DNA of 64,000 nucleotides from Bombyx mori (GCF_030269925.1 NC_085111.1:5696142-5760141), one strand, 5' to 3'; positions 11,181 to 23,754 are shown, numbered from the stretch's first letter. Numbers and translations are program-made. Notes: generated by a model not told the origin, from the sequence alone.

Positions 11181-13302
11181 AGGCAAGAATCCATTCTATC
11201 CTTTATACAATACAGACTTTGACCACATGCGATATCTATAAATATGGTCAAATTCGTCTAAAAATACACACAAATATGTAATTATCATTAGTCCTCGTCT
11301 ACGTTTATTTGAAGTTAAACGGCACTGTCCTATTTACAACGCGTAACTAAATAGTGACACGTCTCCGGAACTCATAAGGAAGTGAAACTTCCATTGAGAC
11401 ACACCTCTATTTTGTCGAAGTAAATCGTTGGTTGTTAATGAAGAATATTAATTTGAAATGTGCTCAGGAATTGGGGATATATCATCAGGTCTTTCATCCG
11501 TTTTATCGAAGTAGGGTGATCCGGTAATTCTGTAGGGGTCTGTACTGATACATTCGCGATTTCACGTTCACGGTCTGCGGTGTTTCATCTAAAATTAGGC
11601 AGCGCGTGAGGTTGCCCACGAGTCCTAGATTAAAAACCACTAAATAACAAAATATTTAGTGCTAAAAAAAAGTATCACTACACGCTACACTTTATTAATA
11701 TTTTGTTGTTAGATATAAAAACGCGTAAAAATTTATAAATGAAACTGATCCATTTCATGTATATCGGCTGTTACCTTCCAAAACCCTAATTCAATGCAAA
11801 AGATTAGAATCAACGAAACATGTTTTATCTTAGGTATTTATTGATTGAACGTAAATACGTTAGCAAATATTGGGTCTACGAACTTTGACGTATTATGGAA
11901 TATTACAGAACAACTCATAGCATGATTTGAGACTGTTATAATAACGTGGAAAAACACCGGCTCTGCAAGTTAACATAGCGGCCACAAGATAGCATAGCGG
12001 TTCTAGAATGAACTGCTATTTTAGTTTCTCTTATGATTCTACTGGGTCTACTAGACTAGATTTATTACTTATCTAAAGGTCTTATCTTATCTAAAGGCCC
12101 AACAAAGTTGGCGATTTTTTTAAGTTAAAGTTTTATTCAAATCATTAATGAAGTGAAGTTTTATAAAAACCCATTTGGTAGTTTTTACGTGAAAGAGTAA
12201 CATACCTTAATCCATCCTCGCAAACCTTCGCCTTAATTGTATTAGGTGGATAAGAAATGTTTAAATGTACCGCTTAAGTTAAGTACTTAATGTTTTGCAA
12301 AATAATTCAGTAATCCCTTTGGTACTTAGCTAATGTTGCATTTAAATTTATTCCTCAATTAATTTTCAAAAACCTTCTTGAGTTAAAAATAAACTCACAC
12401 AAATATGTTTTGAAAAGTACTGTTTGTTATACACGCGTTATGTTTTAGCGCAGAGTCTGTTCTGAATATTACGATGCTATTGTTTAAACATAGAAAACAA
12501 ATCAATAAAAAATAATATGCTTCTTCAAGACTAAATCGCTTAGAATCGCGCACATAAACATGCAACCAGGAAGATAAATAATTATGTACTGCTTCAACAA
12601 GATTCAAGCTGTATTATTTTTCTTTCACAATAAATAAAAATATTATGCTCTATCCGCGAACACTTACGGTCTTTTTAGCTGACTTCATTAAAAAGAGGCT
12701 CTCAATTCGATTGTATTTTCTTTACGCGTGTTATCTGAGAACTTTTCTTCAGGAGCGACTATTTAGGTGATTTAAAAAAAAATAAGAATTGCTGTTTCTC
12801 ATGTCCCAAATTTTTATTAAGATTTGATCAGTAGTAGTATTTATTGAGTTACTTTAAATATTTCATTAATATTATACTAATTTTATTTGTTTAAAGTCGG
12901 TTTTCGTTTTTGTTTAAACGTTTGTATTATGTGATACGCATTCACGAAATTAAAAATAGCTAAAATTTACTTACGTATCTACCTACTTATTCTCTAAGCT
13001 TAGCAAGAGAATGTTGATTTTCTTTTTATATACTATGGTATAATAGAATCCTAAATAACCAATTAGGGCTAATCCGCCTGGTATATTCGTATAGTGATGG
13101 TAGAGTGTCTTGTGAGTTCGTACACTTACCGCCATCAGCTGAAACTTCGAATTCATGTGTAATGGGAGGAAATGGCACAAAAAAAAATTTGTATGTTGGC
13201 TCCATTAACTACTGAGGTTAGCCACGTGGACAGTGAGCTCGTTCGCTAATATTACAAATAACAATTCAATGTTTTGATTTGTAATTAACAAAACCCGATG
13301 GA
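11181..13302. other. AT-rich intergenic DNA
   Basis: No gene or clear repeat recognised. Short open frames here have no recognisable motifs and no consistent splice signals. Confidence 0.5.
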
Positions 13303-13712
13303 GAATCTATATATTAATACGTGAAGCAAAAACTTTGTATTCCTTTTTACGAAAATTGCGCGGACGGAGGAGTATGGAATTTCCCACACATATAGAGAAT
13401 ATATAGAAGAAGTGCACAATGCTAATATTTTTTTTAAATAATGCATAAAAGATACATTCAATCAATAAAGAAAACATTACACACACACTACCATGTATTT
13501 GACACACACACGTATACTCTTTGTTTATTGTCAAACTTTTGAAGTCTGTAGTCAAATTGAGAATAGGTTAGTATTGTTTATCTTTAATATTACGAGTATT
13601 TGTCTATAGTGTAGTCTTGGCGAAATCTGTAACAATAGGACCATAATAATGTTGAAACCTATAATTTCAATTAATTATAGTCGAATTTCGACTACTGCGG
13701 GTCCACTAGTCA
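13303..13712 (-). repeat. dispersed repeat family C, copy 1
   Basis: Read on the minus strand it starts with GACTAGTGGACCCGCAGTAG followed by TCGAAATTCGACTATAATTA, and ends with TTGCTTCACGTATTAATATATAGAT. Copy 2 (23755-24175, plus) and copy 3 (27842-28135, minus, partial) share the CACGTA...ATAGAT end, the CGCAATTTTCGTAAAAAGG block and a CA-repeat stretch. The CTAG-CCCGC start with a TATAGAT end recalls the short elements at 31543 and 44073. Confidence 0.6.
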
Positions 13713-14831
13713 ATTAGAAATTCAATAGTTCAAAATATACTGAACTTTAAACGCGCGTATAACATAAAAATGGTGAGTTTAGAAGCTTCTAAAGGCACTA
13801 TCCGAAGAAAAAAAAAGTAATTTTTTTTTTCACAAAAGCTGATCGACAACTAACCGACCACAGGATAATAATAATATAATGTTAACATTTTTGTTTCACC
13901 TGCATATTGTATAGAAGTCACAGTGACTTTGAGCTTGCATGTTAATTAACTATTGTTGTATGACTATATATTGCATTAATATTCGTCCTCTATTTACAAC
14001 TTGTGATTTTTCCAAATCCAAGCGAAAAATGGAAATCTTTTTTAAATCTTATTAGTAGTTAAGCTCGCAGGCTAGAGTTTGTATGTTTGATACCGGGTGG
14101 GTACCAACTTTATGTACACTTTTCTGTCAGTCATTTTTATGTAAAATTAACATAAATGCTCACGATTGACATTCCTTAATAAATTAATTGATAATGTAAA
14201 TGGTGACAATGGTGACAGAGAAAGTTTTGTCGAATGCTAGTATTGAATATTAACTTTAAATTGTTTTTAAAAATAATATTAAAATCCCACTTTTGTACGT
14301 AATGAATTTCAATAATACCTGCAATTATATTACGTTGTTCTCATTGGGGGAGTTAAAAAGAGCAAAAATCTGCAATTAAATTTTAATTGAAAACTTCGCG
14401 GCATCTTTCTCATTTGAAATTCAATGTAACGAAAATGATACTAAAACGAGACAAACGTATTCACTTAAAGGATTAAGTCAGTGAGAGAAAGAGATAGAAT
14501 ATTTCTACTATGCGTGAACTGCACACGTGTATTGTTTCAGAACATATTCTACGAATATCACCAAACCTGCGTTTCCCTTGTCCTTAAGCCTTATTTAAAT
14601 TTTATAGTTAACAATATGTTGAATCTTTAAGTTTGGTATAAATTGGTATCTACTAGAAGAAAAAAAAGGTCAACGTAACTTTACAACATAAGCAGAGACT
14701 TAATGGGTACTTACCAGGATTTTCGCTGTTTCAACCGTCATGATCACGGGTCAACAGTCTCGGAATCATGAAACTTATGAAAGGTGAAAATCTTGGTAAA
14801 ATCACGGTAAATAATAGTGTGAGTATTTATT
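13713..14831. other. AT-rich intergenic DNA
   Basis: No gene or clear repeat seen, apart from A/T homopolymers near 13808. Confidence 0.45.
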
Positions 14832-15046
14832 TTTATTTTTTATTGTTACGATGGATGGACGAGGCACTGGTATCCAGCAATCGTGTTAATTCCACCGCAC
14901 ATATGAGACTTGAGTTCTAAGTCTCAGCTTTTACAGTACAACGGCTGCTCCGCCCTGCAAACCGACATGCATTACTGATTCACGACAAAAAGAGACAGGG
15001 TGGTACCTACCCGTGCGGCTAACAATACGTCCTGCCGCCAGTAATG
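14832..15046 (-). repeat. Bm1-type SINE, diverged and truncated
   Basis: T-rich start near 14832, then GGATGGACGAGGCAC, CTTGAGTTCTAAGTCTCAG, ACGGCTGCTCCGCCCTGCAA and GGTACCTACCCGTGCGG, ending at CGCCAGTAATG. The copy is antisense with several small deletions and no tRNA head. Confidence 0.7.
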
Positions 15047-15079
15047 TATATAGCCAACTAGCCTTTAAAACAATTCATA

Positions 15080-16366
15080 CGAGGGCTGCACTAAAAGTAT
15101 CGGGAATGGAATATTTCCACTGTACCTGTCATATTAAAATCTTTTTAATTGAAAACTCCTTGGTTTTACAAATCGAATATCATTTATTTATTTAAAAAAA
15201 GATTCTCGGTCTTGTCACGAGGTTTTGTCAGACTTGTTTAGTCGTTGAGAAAATGGAATTGACTCGAGAAAGTTCAAGAGCGATGATTTATTATGACTTT
15301 CGAAGTGGCTTAACACAAAAACAGTGTGTTGACCGGATGATTTCTGCATTTGGTGATGAAGCCCCATCCAAAACCACAATTTATCGCTGGTTTGCTGAGT
15401 TTCAACGTGGACGTGTCAAGCTCAGTGATGATCCTCGTCAAGGTCGTCCAAAAACTGCAGTCACCCAAGAAAACGTTGATGCTGTGCGTAAGCTGATTGA
15501 GGAAGATCGACATGTGACATACCGCGAAATTCAGGGAACTTTAGACATTGGCATGAGTCAAATACAAATAATCTTGCATGAACAATTAGGTGTAAAAAAG
15601 TTGTTTTCCCGATGGATACCGCATTCGCTCTGTGAAGAGCAAAAAGCGACTCGCGTTACTTGGTGCGTCAGAACTCTCGAAAGATTCCGCGCAGGATCCT
15701 CAAATGCTGTATACAACATTGTATCAGATGACGAATCCTGGATATACGCGTACGACCCAGAAACAAAAAACCAGTCACGAGTTTGGGTGTTCGAAAATGA
15801 GTTAAAGCCAACAAAAATTGTTCGTTCATGGAGTGTTGCAAAAAAAAATGGTGGCCACGTTTGTCTCCAAAACCGGCCATGTTACGACTATTCCTCTTGA
15901 GGGACAAAGAACGGTTAATGCAGAATGGTATCCTAGCATTTGTTTGCCACAGGTCGTTTCTGAACTCCGTAAAGAGAACTGCAACCGCCGCATCATCCTC
16001 CATCACGACAATGCGAGTTCTCACACCGCGCACAGAACAAAAGAGTTTTTAGAGAAAGAAAACATAGAATTATTAGACCATCCGCCGTACAGCCCCGACC
16101 TAAGCCCTAATGATTTCTATACTTTCCCTAAAATAAAGAATAAATTGCGTGGACAGAGATTTTCATCACCTGAAGAAGCTGTGGACGCCTACAAAACGGC
16201 CATTTTGGAGACCCCAACTTCCGAATGGAATTGTTGCTTCAATGATTGGTTCCATCGTATGAAAAATGTGTCAAATTTCGCGGAGAATACTTCGAAAAGC
16301 AATAAATACATTTTTAAATAATAATGTTGTGTCACTTCGTTAATTCCCGAAATTTTCAGTGCCGCC
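15080..16366 (+). mobile_element. mariner-family DNA transposon, nearly complete
   Basis: About 1,287 bp lie between TA dinucleotides (15078-15079 and 16367-16368). Imperfect terminal inverted repeats of roughly 28 bp contain GGCTGCACTAAAAGTATCGG on the left, matched by GGCGGCACTGAAAATTTCGG read from the right. Length, TA target and encoded DD34D transposase all fit the mariner family. Confidence 0.9.
15253..16321 (+). pseudogene. mariner transposase, single frameshift
   Basis: The protein would be about 355 residues, the usual mariner length. The N-terminus holds the helix-turn-helix DNA-binding region (QKQCVDRMISAFG through TTIYRWFAEF, residues about 25-50, and a second HTH near 75-110), then a WIPHSL motif. 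The catalytic triad is D in DDESWIY (about residue 159), D in HHDNASSHT (about 250) and D in SPDLSPND, with exactly 34 residues between the last two, giving DD34D. The frame breaks at an A9 run at 15840-15848. One A too many shifts the first frame to a stop at 15898-15900, while the correct continuation (MVATFVSKTGH) is in the next frame. Apart from this the ORF is intact to TAA at 16319-16321. It would cut and paste the element at TA sites. The start ATG at 15253 is about 170 bp from the left end, as usual for mariner. Confidence 0.9.
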
Positions 16367-16368
16367 TA

Positions 16369-16773
16369 TGTAGCTACACCGACCGTGTAAGCGTTGATGT
16401 TGTTATCTACAGTAATTAATAGTTTGTATACTAGTATTTGAGTCGTTATAATTAATGTGGTTTTGTAAAAATGTCAGCATTGGAATTTAAATTATATAAA
16501 TTCCGAATGATCTACTAAAACGTATCTGGCTCGTTTTGTTATAATTAAAAAGGTTAAGAGAGTATGAATCTGTCAAGGTTAAAAAAAAGGAAAAATCTGC
16601 AAAATAACATCCGCGTCTGATTTCGGTGACTTGTTCTAACTATTGCATCTGTTTCTAGAACTTTGTAGCGCATAGTTGATCTTATCGCGTGTTGGAAGCT
16701 GTGTATAAAGTCTGATGTATCTGTCAAGAACACAATTTGCACACTTTTAAAGTTCGACCGCACACAAAGAAAA
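16369..16773. other. AT-rich DNA, nothing recognised
   Basis: Flank between the mariner and the family E repeat. No gene or repeat recognised. Confidence 0.45.
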
Positions 16774-17182
16774 AAATCGGTTGTCTGTAAAGTCGGTTTA
16801 CTGACGATAGTTGAACGTGACAACGTCATAAGAAAATACTGATGGAATGGTTTCATTTTTCAATTATCGTTGCTATAAACAATTGACACCACATTCACTT
16901 TTCACTGAACTTCATACTTGACGAAAGCATGTAAATGTATTATTGTATAGTAGCTGTCCACGCGGATGCATCGCTCATTCAAGTAGGAGAGAGACAGATG
17001 TCGAACGCTGCCGAACGCGGAGGCCGATTGTGCCTATTTGTCGCTCGTTGCGCGCTCTCACTTGCACTTCAAGCCTTAAATGGAACGCCTCAGAGCGAGG
17101 TAACGCCGCATGCGTCATGTTTTTTCGTGCGTGCAGCCGGCTCCATCGAATTATAAGAGGTTGTAACGTCAAAAAGGTAAGT
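16774..17182. repeat. dispersed repeat family E, copy 1
   Basis: Begins AAAATCGGTTGTCTGTAAAG, contains GAACGTGACAACGTCATAAG, AGGAGAGAGACAGATGTCGA and the GC-rich CTCGTTGCGCGCTCTCACTTG, and ends near GAATTATAAGAGGTTGTAACGTCAAAA. A second copy lies at 25270-25787. The outer GTGACAACGTC words face each other as an inverted pair, suggesting a DNA-element terminus. No coding frame is shared convincingly. Confidence 0.6.
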
Positions 17183-17414
17183 TTGAAAGTCGTTTACTTA
17201 ACTACTGTGTAAATTTGTATGATAATAATATTGAATTGAAATTTGGCGGCACCCAAAAGTACCGCGGCACAGTGGGTGGGAATCATTGTTCTAATGTTCT
17301 ATGTCAATGAAAGCAAAATACGAAAAGTAAATATTCTAATTTTTGACCATCTTTGTTAATCAATAAGCAGTAATACTATTTTATATCTAGGTTTCACTGT
17401 CGTTTTAACCTATC

Positions 17415-17585
17415 TGCCAGTAGCTTCACCACGATTGACGGGCGAGCTCACGGCGAATAGTCTGAAAGGACTTGCTGACATATTCTGCTCTAACAAGATC
17501 AGTGCTTCGCTGAATCTAACACGGAATCGGAATCGCGACTCACTGAGTAAATTCGACGAGATATGGAAGTGAACCTACGAGTAAC
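17415..17585 (-). repeat. family F fragment, minus orientation
   Basis: Contains GACGGGCGAGCTCACGGCGAA, ATCAGTGCTTCGCTGAATCTA and GGAATCGGAATCGCGACTCAC in the reverse order of the 10999 copy. A small related piece with GCCTTTGCTCGCCCACCTGT lies at about 17880-17960 in plus orientation. Confidence 0.6.
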
Positions 17586-18321
17586 GATGGATAATCAAAT
17601 CCATAGACGCTTCAAATTTTATCGGGCTTTATTAGGCATTTTTTATTATTAATTGACTGAATTGGAAATTTAGTTTTTCTTTTTGCTTTAAACTAACGTC
17701 CATTAACTATTTTGTTCTAGTATAATAAGCATTTTAAATGAATCCATTACACGAGTAAGAGAGTAATTTATAGTATTTTATTTGTAATCAAAAAACTTCG
17801 TAAAATTTTACAACTACTCTTAGAAATAAGCGGACAATGACTTCAAAAACTACAGCATACATGAAATCATGAAACGGACAAAATCCCCCTCTGGCTGAGC
17901 CTTTGCTCGCCCACCTGTCCTGGTGAAACTGGAAAGGCCTCCGAGCCACCAGTAATCTTTCAATCATAGAAAAAAAAACCGGAAAAATTAGTCCTGCGAC
18001 TAAGCTATATTTTAATATTTATTTGTAGCGTGCGTAATGTGCTTACTTCAATTTATGGCATTGTCAATGTCCCCACCTTTTATATAATATTTTTTATTAA
18101 CATACCAAGTAATTAACCTTAGGCGTATATGATGTTCAACCTCGAGGTGATTCATCAAGTCAAGAGAATTCTGGAAAATAGTTTTTTAATCTTGCATACC
18201 GTGTCTATTTATGAGTTTCTACCGGACGTGTTCGGTGATGCAACATTCGAAGTCCAAAGCCGTATATACTGTCATAAGCGCACCTGTCCTCAGGATATCT
18301 GACCGTGCTCATTGCTGTCTG

Positions 18322-18389
18322 TGTGCTTAGTGCGAGTTTTTTAACGTTCTCGATAGCGTAAAAGTTAACTCAAATTTGTATAGAGTTGC
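18322..18389 (+). repeat. palindromic MITE, solitary left arm (copy 2)
   Basis: GTGCTTAGTGCGAGTTTTTT followed by AACGTTCTCGATAGCGTAAAAG and TTAACTCAAATTTGTATAGAG matches the left arm of the MITE at 5138-5195 base for base over most of its length. After GTTGC the match ends, and no right arm is found. It confirms the terminal GTGC that copy 1 shares on its right side. Confidence 0.75.
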
Positions 18390-18734
18390 TACCGTCACTC
18401 TAGCGTGCTGGCACCAAGAGGTAACCTTATCACGTACTGGACGGGTCAAGTTTGATTCTTTTCGTGCTAACTTATTTTTTTCCTTTTATTCTACTTCGCA
18501 TTTAAAAGATAATAACACGTAGCATGGAAAATTTAGTTAATGTATTACGAAAAAACAATAAGGTAAATAAACCTTATTGAAATATAAATTCAAGATTTAA
18601 TTTGAATCTTTATACGTTTATGTAAACAAGTTGTACTACAATAAATACCGACAGAATCGAGAATAAAGGAGTTAATAGTATATTCGTTTCCGAGGTCGAT
18701 TTTTGATTGGTCAATTTCAATAAATAAGAAAATG

Positions 18735-19174
18735 TTTTTTTTTTTTATTGCTGAGATGTGTGGACGTGCTCACAGCCCACCTGGTGTTAAGTGGTTACTG
18801 GAGCCCATAGGCAGCTACAACGTAAATGCGCCACATACCTTGAGATATAGTTCTAAGGTCTCAGTATAGTCACAACGGCTGCCCCACCCTTCAAACCGAA
18901 ACGCATTACTGCTTCACGGCAGAAATAGGCGGGGCGGTGGTACCTACCCGTGCGGACTCACAAGAGGCCCTACCACCAGTAATTACGCAAATTATAATTT
19001 TGCGGGTTTGATTTTTATTGCACGATGTTATTCCTTCACCGTAGAAGTCAATCGTGAACATTTGCTGAGTACGTATTTCATTAGAAAAATTGGTACCCGC
19101 CAGCGGGATTCGAACACCGGTGCGTCGCTCGATACGAATGCACCGGACGTCTTACCTTTAGGCCACGACGACTT
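18735..19174 (-). repeat. Bm1-type SINE, full length
   Basis: The antisense copy has poly-T at 18735-18747, the complete body, and a tRNA-derived head at 19100-19174. The head carries the B-box-like GGGATTCGAACACCGG (reverse of GGTGTTCGAATCCC) and an A-box-like TTTAGGCCACGACGACTT. RNA polymerase III transcription from 19174 leftward is the known mode for this family. Confidence 0.88.
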
Positions 19175-19499
19175 CAACTGATAAGCTCCGCATTTGCGGT
19201 CCTAGACATGAATGCTGACAATCGCCTATTGAACACAACATGATGTCCATCATGTTCTATAGTACGTGCCATTCCAACGGAGACTTCCATTGTTGTTATC
19301 TATATTATGTATGTACATTAAGCGATATTATACGCTAATACCGTTAAATTTCCATTACAGTCGTTGCGGGTCACGGATACGAGTGTCATATTTAAGTTAA
19401 TTGTCCACTTCCATAAAGCGGCATGACACGAGAACCCTCTCATCGTGGCCATCGGTAACTACATTCCCGATCCTGCGGACAGAATGGAAAGCAGTCGAC

Positions 19500-19690
19500 G
19501 TCGCCCCCAACACATCATTTCCGATCCTCCTGATCCACTAACGGTGCTTTTAGGTACCTCAAGCGCCGGTCATCGATCTCGTCGAAAGGCTCGACGAGTA
19601 AATTAAGCCCACAGCCACAGCAGACACAGCCCACTGAGTTTCTCGCCGGATCTTCTCATTGGGTCGTGTTTCCGATCCGAAAAAAAAAAT
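19500..19690 (+). repeat. family F fragment, plus orientation, ending in an A-run
   Basis: Includes TCGTCGAAAGGCTCGACGAG, AAATTAAGCCCACAGC, CCCACTGAGTTTCTCGCCGG and ATCTTCTCATTGGGTCGTG, and is cut short by an A9 run at 19681. The neighbouring copy at 22048-22262 carries the same ACTCGTCGAGCCCTTCGTCG junction in reverse. Confidence 0.6.
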
Positions 19691-20424
19691 TAAGTTAATT
19701 GTAATATTCGTTCGATCGTTTGGAACCTCTGGGTCTACGGAGGGACTTCGGTTTTCTTTTCGTTTAGTACCGTATGTACAACATAATTATAATGTGAGTG
19801 CTACCTCATAGCTCAACGTGGGTGTTAGCTTTCATGCTATTTCATAAGCTCAGGGAACTACTTAACATTTGGTAGGTCGCGAGCTTATTAATTTATTTAT
19901 GCATCTCTGATTAAGCCCAGCAGCCCTTTATCATACTCGTATAAGTTCCTCGCCTCAAAACCATCTGGCCTGGTTTCTTGATAACATATCAGCTTAACTC
20001 GATATATTTACGCTGAGATTTATTTATAAATCTTCTATAAAAATAACATTAAGGATCTTCGGCAGTCGGGTAAGAAACTATTGCATTTCAATGTTTATGT
20101 ATTCGTTTTCATGTTCATAAATAATTTTTTTATTAATTAATTAATGTAATTTATTAGATGATTTGAGTGCCAAACAATATTCCCATCGCATACAGAGTCG
20201 CGAAAGCTGTGAAGAAATGCATACCTTTTCAGATTCAATATTCATATCTTAATGTAGCAAGTATAATAATACCTTTATAATTACTTCAAAAACTACAAGA
20301 TGAATTACATGAATTTTCCACTAGTACCTACTTTGAACGAATGCTATGTTTGTGGGAATGAATAAAGCATTTGAAAATCAAAACATTTCCCTACCTAATC
20401 GTTGATAGCGTATTCCAACTACTC

Positions 20425-20545
20425 ACGGAACGGTAGGTGAGCTCACGGCTGCGATCTGATAGAATCGCTAACACTGACCCTACCAGTAGTGCTTTTATCA
20501 ATTTACCACCGGATCGGAATCGCGTTCCACTGAGTATATCTGGCG
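20425..20545 (-). repeat. family F fragment, minus orientation
   Basis: GGTAGGTGAGCTCACGGCTG, TTTACCACCGGATCGGAATC and CCACTGAGTATATCTGGCG follow the family F order in reverse. It is diverged and has no coding content. Confidence 0.55.
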
Positions 20546-21059
20546 AAAAACAGGAGCTAAACAGGACAGACTAGACTCTGGACCTAAGACCAGTTGCGGT
20601 TCGAACACCGATCGATTTCAATGGAGGAATTTCAGTATATACATATTAAACCACAACACACATCAAATTTGAGAAGTAAAGAAACGCTTCTTCAGCGGAA
20701 AGTTAACTCTGAATGTTTAAATAAATTTTATTGCGTTAGCAACACACACACACACACACTTGACGACAATAATATTTATGTTTTCGTAATACAAACATTT
20801 ATGTTATTGTCGGTAATGAAGTTATTAATATGATAGTTAACGTAATAAATATTAATTACGGTAATCAAACGTACATATCGAACCTTTAACCTTGCTTTTG
20901 ATTTGCAAAAGGTGAGTTCATTCGGTGGTTCTGTTCAGGCCATCGATTGTGTGAGAAGTAAAACAGAAAAATACGAATAATATACGACTTAACGAATAAT
21001 ATCTGATAGTTGCTTCCATTCCCTTTTTATCAATAAATGTTGTGCGCGTGTGTGTGTGT

Positions 21060-21182
21060 CAGTAGGCAGCGGCATGGCTCTGCTCCTGGCATTGCTGAAG
21101 TCCATGGGCGACGGTAACCACTTCCCATCAGGTGGGCCGTACGCTCGTATGCCTAAAAAGGCAATAAAAAAAAAATAAAAAA
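21060..21182 (+). repeat. CR1/L2-like 3' end fragment
   Basis: GTAGGCAGCGGCATGGCTCT, GGCATTGCTGAAGTCCATGG and GGTGGGCCGTACGCTCGTAT, with an A-rich tail, match the 3' untranslated region of the element at 46872-47240 (opposite strand) and the fragment at 33246-33448. Only the extreme 3' end is present. Confidence 0.7.
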
Positions 21183-21207
21183 ATCGACGAGGGAACTAAC
21201 CCATAGA

Positions 21208-21440
21208 TCAGCCCACTGAGCTTTTTGACATATCTTCTCAGTGATACATCTCGCGATTCCGATTCGGTTATAGATTCTGTTATTGCTAGTGTTAATGTTA
21301 GAAAGCTCTCTCAGGTTGAGCCCATGAGCTCACCTACCCGTCTAGTCGTAGCTGGAAGACCCCTTAGGCTACCAGCGGATAGGAAAAAACAAAAAAGAGC
21401 AGTGCTACTCTGAATCTCCCGCCGAATCGGTGCAACATAT
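21208..21440 (+). repeat. family F fragments, plus copy with an inverted end
   Basis: The plus series CCCACTGAGCTTTTTGACAT, CGCGATTCCGATTCGGTTAT and TCAGGTTGAGCCCATGAGCT runs to about 21390. A short reversed piece (AAGAGCAGTGCTACTCTGAATC) follows at 21396-21440. Confidence 0.55.
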
Positions 21441-21935
21441 TTTATGCATTCCGTCGACTATTTAAGGTGGTCAGATCGTATAACTACAGATTAATGTAAG
21501 TACTTTTAATAATGAGCATAATACATGAATCCTAACTAAAGAGTAATTTAACTTCAATATACAGATTTATTGCTGGATTTCGCATATGATGTGTATCGCA
21601 TCGTTTTAGGCTCAACATGCATTACTTTCAGTAAAGCTCTATTTGTTCTCGTTGCAGATCCGGAAATTTTGTTATTTTAGCTTCACCCCAAATAGGGATA
21701 CGGTAGGATAAGATTTACTACATTGGAAGACTATATATATTTAGGAATCTTTTATTGATAAGGTGTCTTGAATTTTTTAAATGGATATTCATACATGCTT
21801 ATGTACCTATATTATCTGTCTAGCCAGTACTTCATAAGTATAAGAATAAGATATCTTTGCGTGGCATGGTGACAGCTCTTTTTTTTTTCCTAACTATGCT
21901 CATAGCCTTGAGAGGCTATTTCAGCGTAACCTTAA

Positions 21936-22041
21936 CTAGGTGGGTGGCGCATTTACGTTGTAGATGTCTATGGGTTCCAGTAACCATTTAACACCAGGTG
22001 GGCTGTGAGCTCGTCCATCCATCTAAGCAATAAAAAAAAAA
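21936..22041 (+). repeat. Bm1-type SINE, 3' end only
   Basis: TAGGTGGGTGGCGCATTTAC, GTTGTAGATGTCTATGGGTT and AACACCAGGTGGGCTGTGAG lead to GCAATAAAAAAAAAAA. The copy is severely 5'-truncated. A short reversed family F piece with CTTGAGAGGCTATTTCAGCG precedes it at about 21905-21935. Confidence 0.8.
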
Positions 22042-22047
22042 ATAGTA

Positions 22048-22262
22048 GATGAGCTCTAATAGGTGGGCTCAAGCCTGACTTTGTTGCTAACACGAGCCCT
22101 AGCAAGAGCAGTGTTTCGCAGAATCTACCACCGAATAGGAAACGCGACCCACTGAGAAGATCCGGCGAGAAACTCAGTGGGCTCTGTCTGTGGGTTAATT
22201 TACTCGTCGAGCCCTTCGTCGCAAGCGATGGGTTCGACGAGGACGATGACCGGGTAGCAGCT
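22048..22262 (-). repeat. family F fragment, minus orientation, long copy
   Basis: TTGCTAACACGAGCCCTAGC, AGCAGTGTTTCGCAGAATCT, GATCCGGCGAGAAACTCAGT and TACTCGTCGAGCCCTTCGTC are all present. It is one of the best preserved copies of this family in the window. Confidence 0.65.
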
Positions 22263-22744
22263 CATTAGGTGTTTATTTATATTAATATGAATATCATTAA
22301 ATATTTATAATAATATGAATGGAGCGGTTAAATATAACAATTCAATTGGCCCCTAAAACGTGCAAATTGGGCGATGGATATTACACTAATCAAACACAAC
22401 ATTACACAGACACGTTGTAATATTAAAATAAGAGTTAATTAATATACTAATTATGAAATCATTTACGTTTATTACGAAAATCAGCTGCACTGCACGTGAC
22501 AATCACACATCTATTCCGGTCGATAAGTCGAGCGAACTTTGAAATGTTTATGATAGTGAGTAAATAAATAAATATGCGCCTTGTGTCTGCCTGATTTCGG
22601 CCATAGATAATAGATGCGATTTATGTCATAGAAAGATTTGAGGGTAAATTCTCAGAGGCATACAATCGGGACTAAGTTATGGTTATCAGTGGTTTATTAA
22701 ATCGATCGATTAAATAAGTCTTAAGGTAATCGCTTTCCCGTAGG

Positions 22745-23031
22745 ATAAGTCACTCTAACCGGCGCCATCTAGGCAGGCTCCGGATAGCCTGCCGACCGAG
22801 AGGGCTGGTGGTCGTGGCGCCGACGACCGTCAGTCCGGCGTCCCGAAGGGGGGGGGATGTGCTCCGCACTAAACACTTCACTTTCCCCCCTTTGCCTTTT
22901 CTTGAGTTCTGTCTCATGTGAGGTTTGGACGTTGGTTGTTGAGCGACAGGAGGTTTTAGTCGGTTCGACTCCGACATGCTCCGCCCGCCGTCCCCAGTGG
23001 AGGGCGGAAGTCCGGCGATTTCCTCCTGACC
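22745..23031 (+). repeat. R1-clade retrotransposon 3' UTR fragment (family W, copy 1)
   Basis: Sense is plus: GCGCCATCTAGGCAGGCTCC, then GTCTCATGTGAGGTTTGGAC, GGTTTTAGTCGGTTCGACTCCGACA, and an end GCGATTTCCTCCTGACC. The closing block has the same plan as the 3' UTR of the R1-like element at 50670-50749 (GGTTTTAGCCGGTAGGAGTC, GAGGATTTCCCCCCGAG). A second copy is at 41676-41965, minus. No reverse transcriptase is attached. Confidence 0.6.
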
Positions 23032-23754
23032 TGTAATCGCTTGCGACCAAATATACCGTGCCGGATTCTTCTGACAATCTAATTGTAAGCTTATCTCTAC
23101 ACTCTATACTTATAATATTAAAAATGTGAGGGTCTATAAGTATAGTTTTTTTGTAATACAGTCAAGCAAAGATGGTTGAACGGTTTACGAGAATAATTCG
23201 TAAAAAGGTAGTTTAGAAACTGGAAAAACACATAAAATCCTTTTTTGGTTGCAAATGATAAATGTAATATATACGACAATGTACATTACGTATATGCATA
23301 CCTAGAAATCAGCTGGTATATTATGTACCAGAGAAAGAATTTACTTTTATTAACATTCTTCATTCTTTCTGAATTGAAAATTTAGCCGGAGGTAAACCGC
23401 GGTGCACGTAGTTATTAAAAAAGAAAAATACGTGCCGAATTGAAAGCCCCTTTTTTCGGTTTGCTTTAAAGTCGGTTCAACTAAAAAGAACAATATTAAA
23501 ACAGACTGCGTAAAATGATTAGTACTAATTAGCAAGATTAAACCATGACGAGGAAGCAAAAGCGATCTTTAACGTTCGTGAGATAACCAAAATAATTTAT
23601 GAATTATAATTAATTAATGTATCCATTAATTATCATAAAAAATATTTATTATACGAAAACTTACCTGAGGATTTGAATCTATTTGATCATTACCACAATT
23701 CCGTATTCAACTTATATTGTAGTGTTCAGTAGGATATTCATATTATTATACAGA
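23032..23754. other. AT-rich DNA, nothing recognised
   Basis: Between the family W fragment and family C copy 2. No gene or repeat recognised. Confidence 0.45.
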
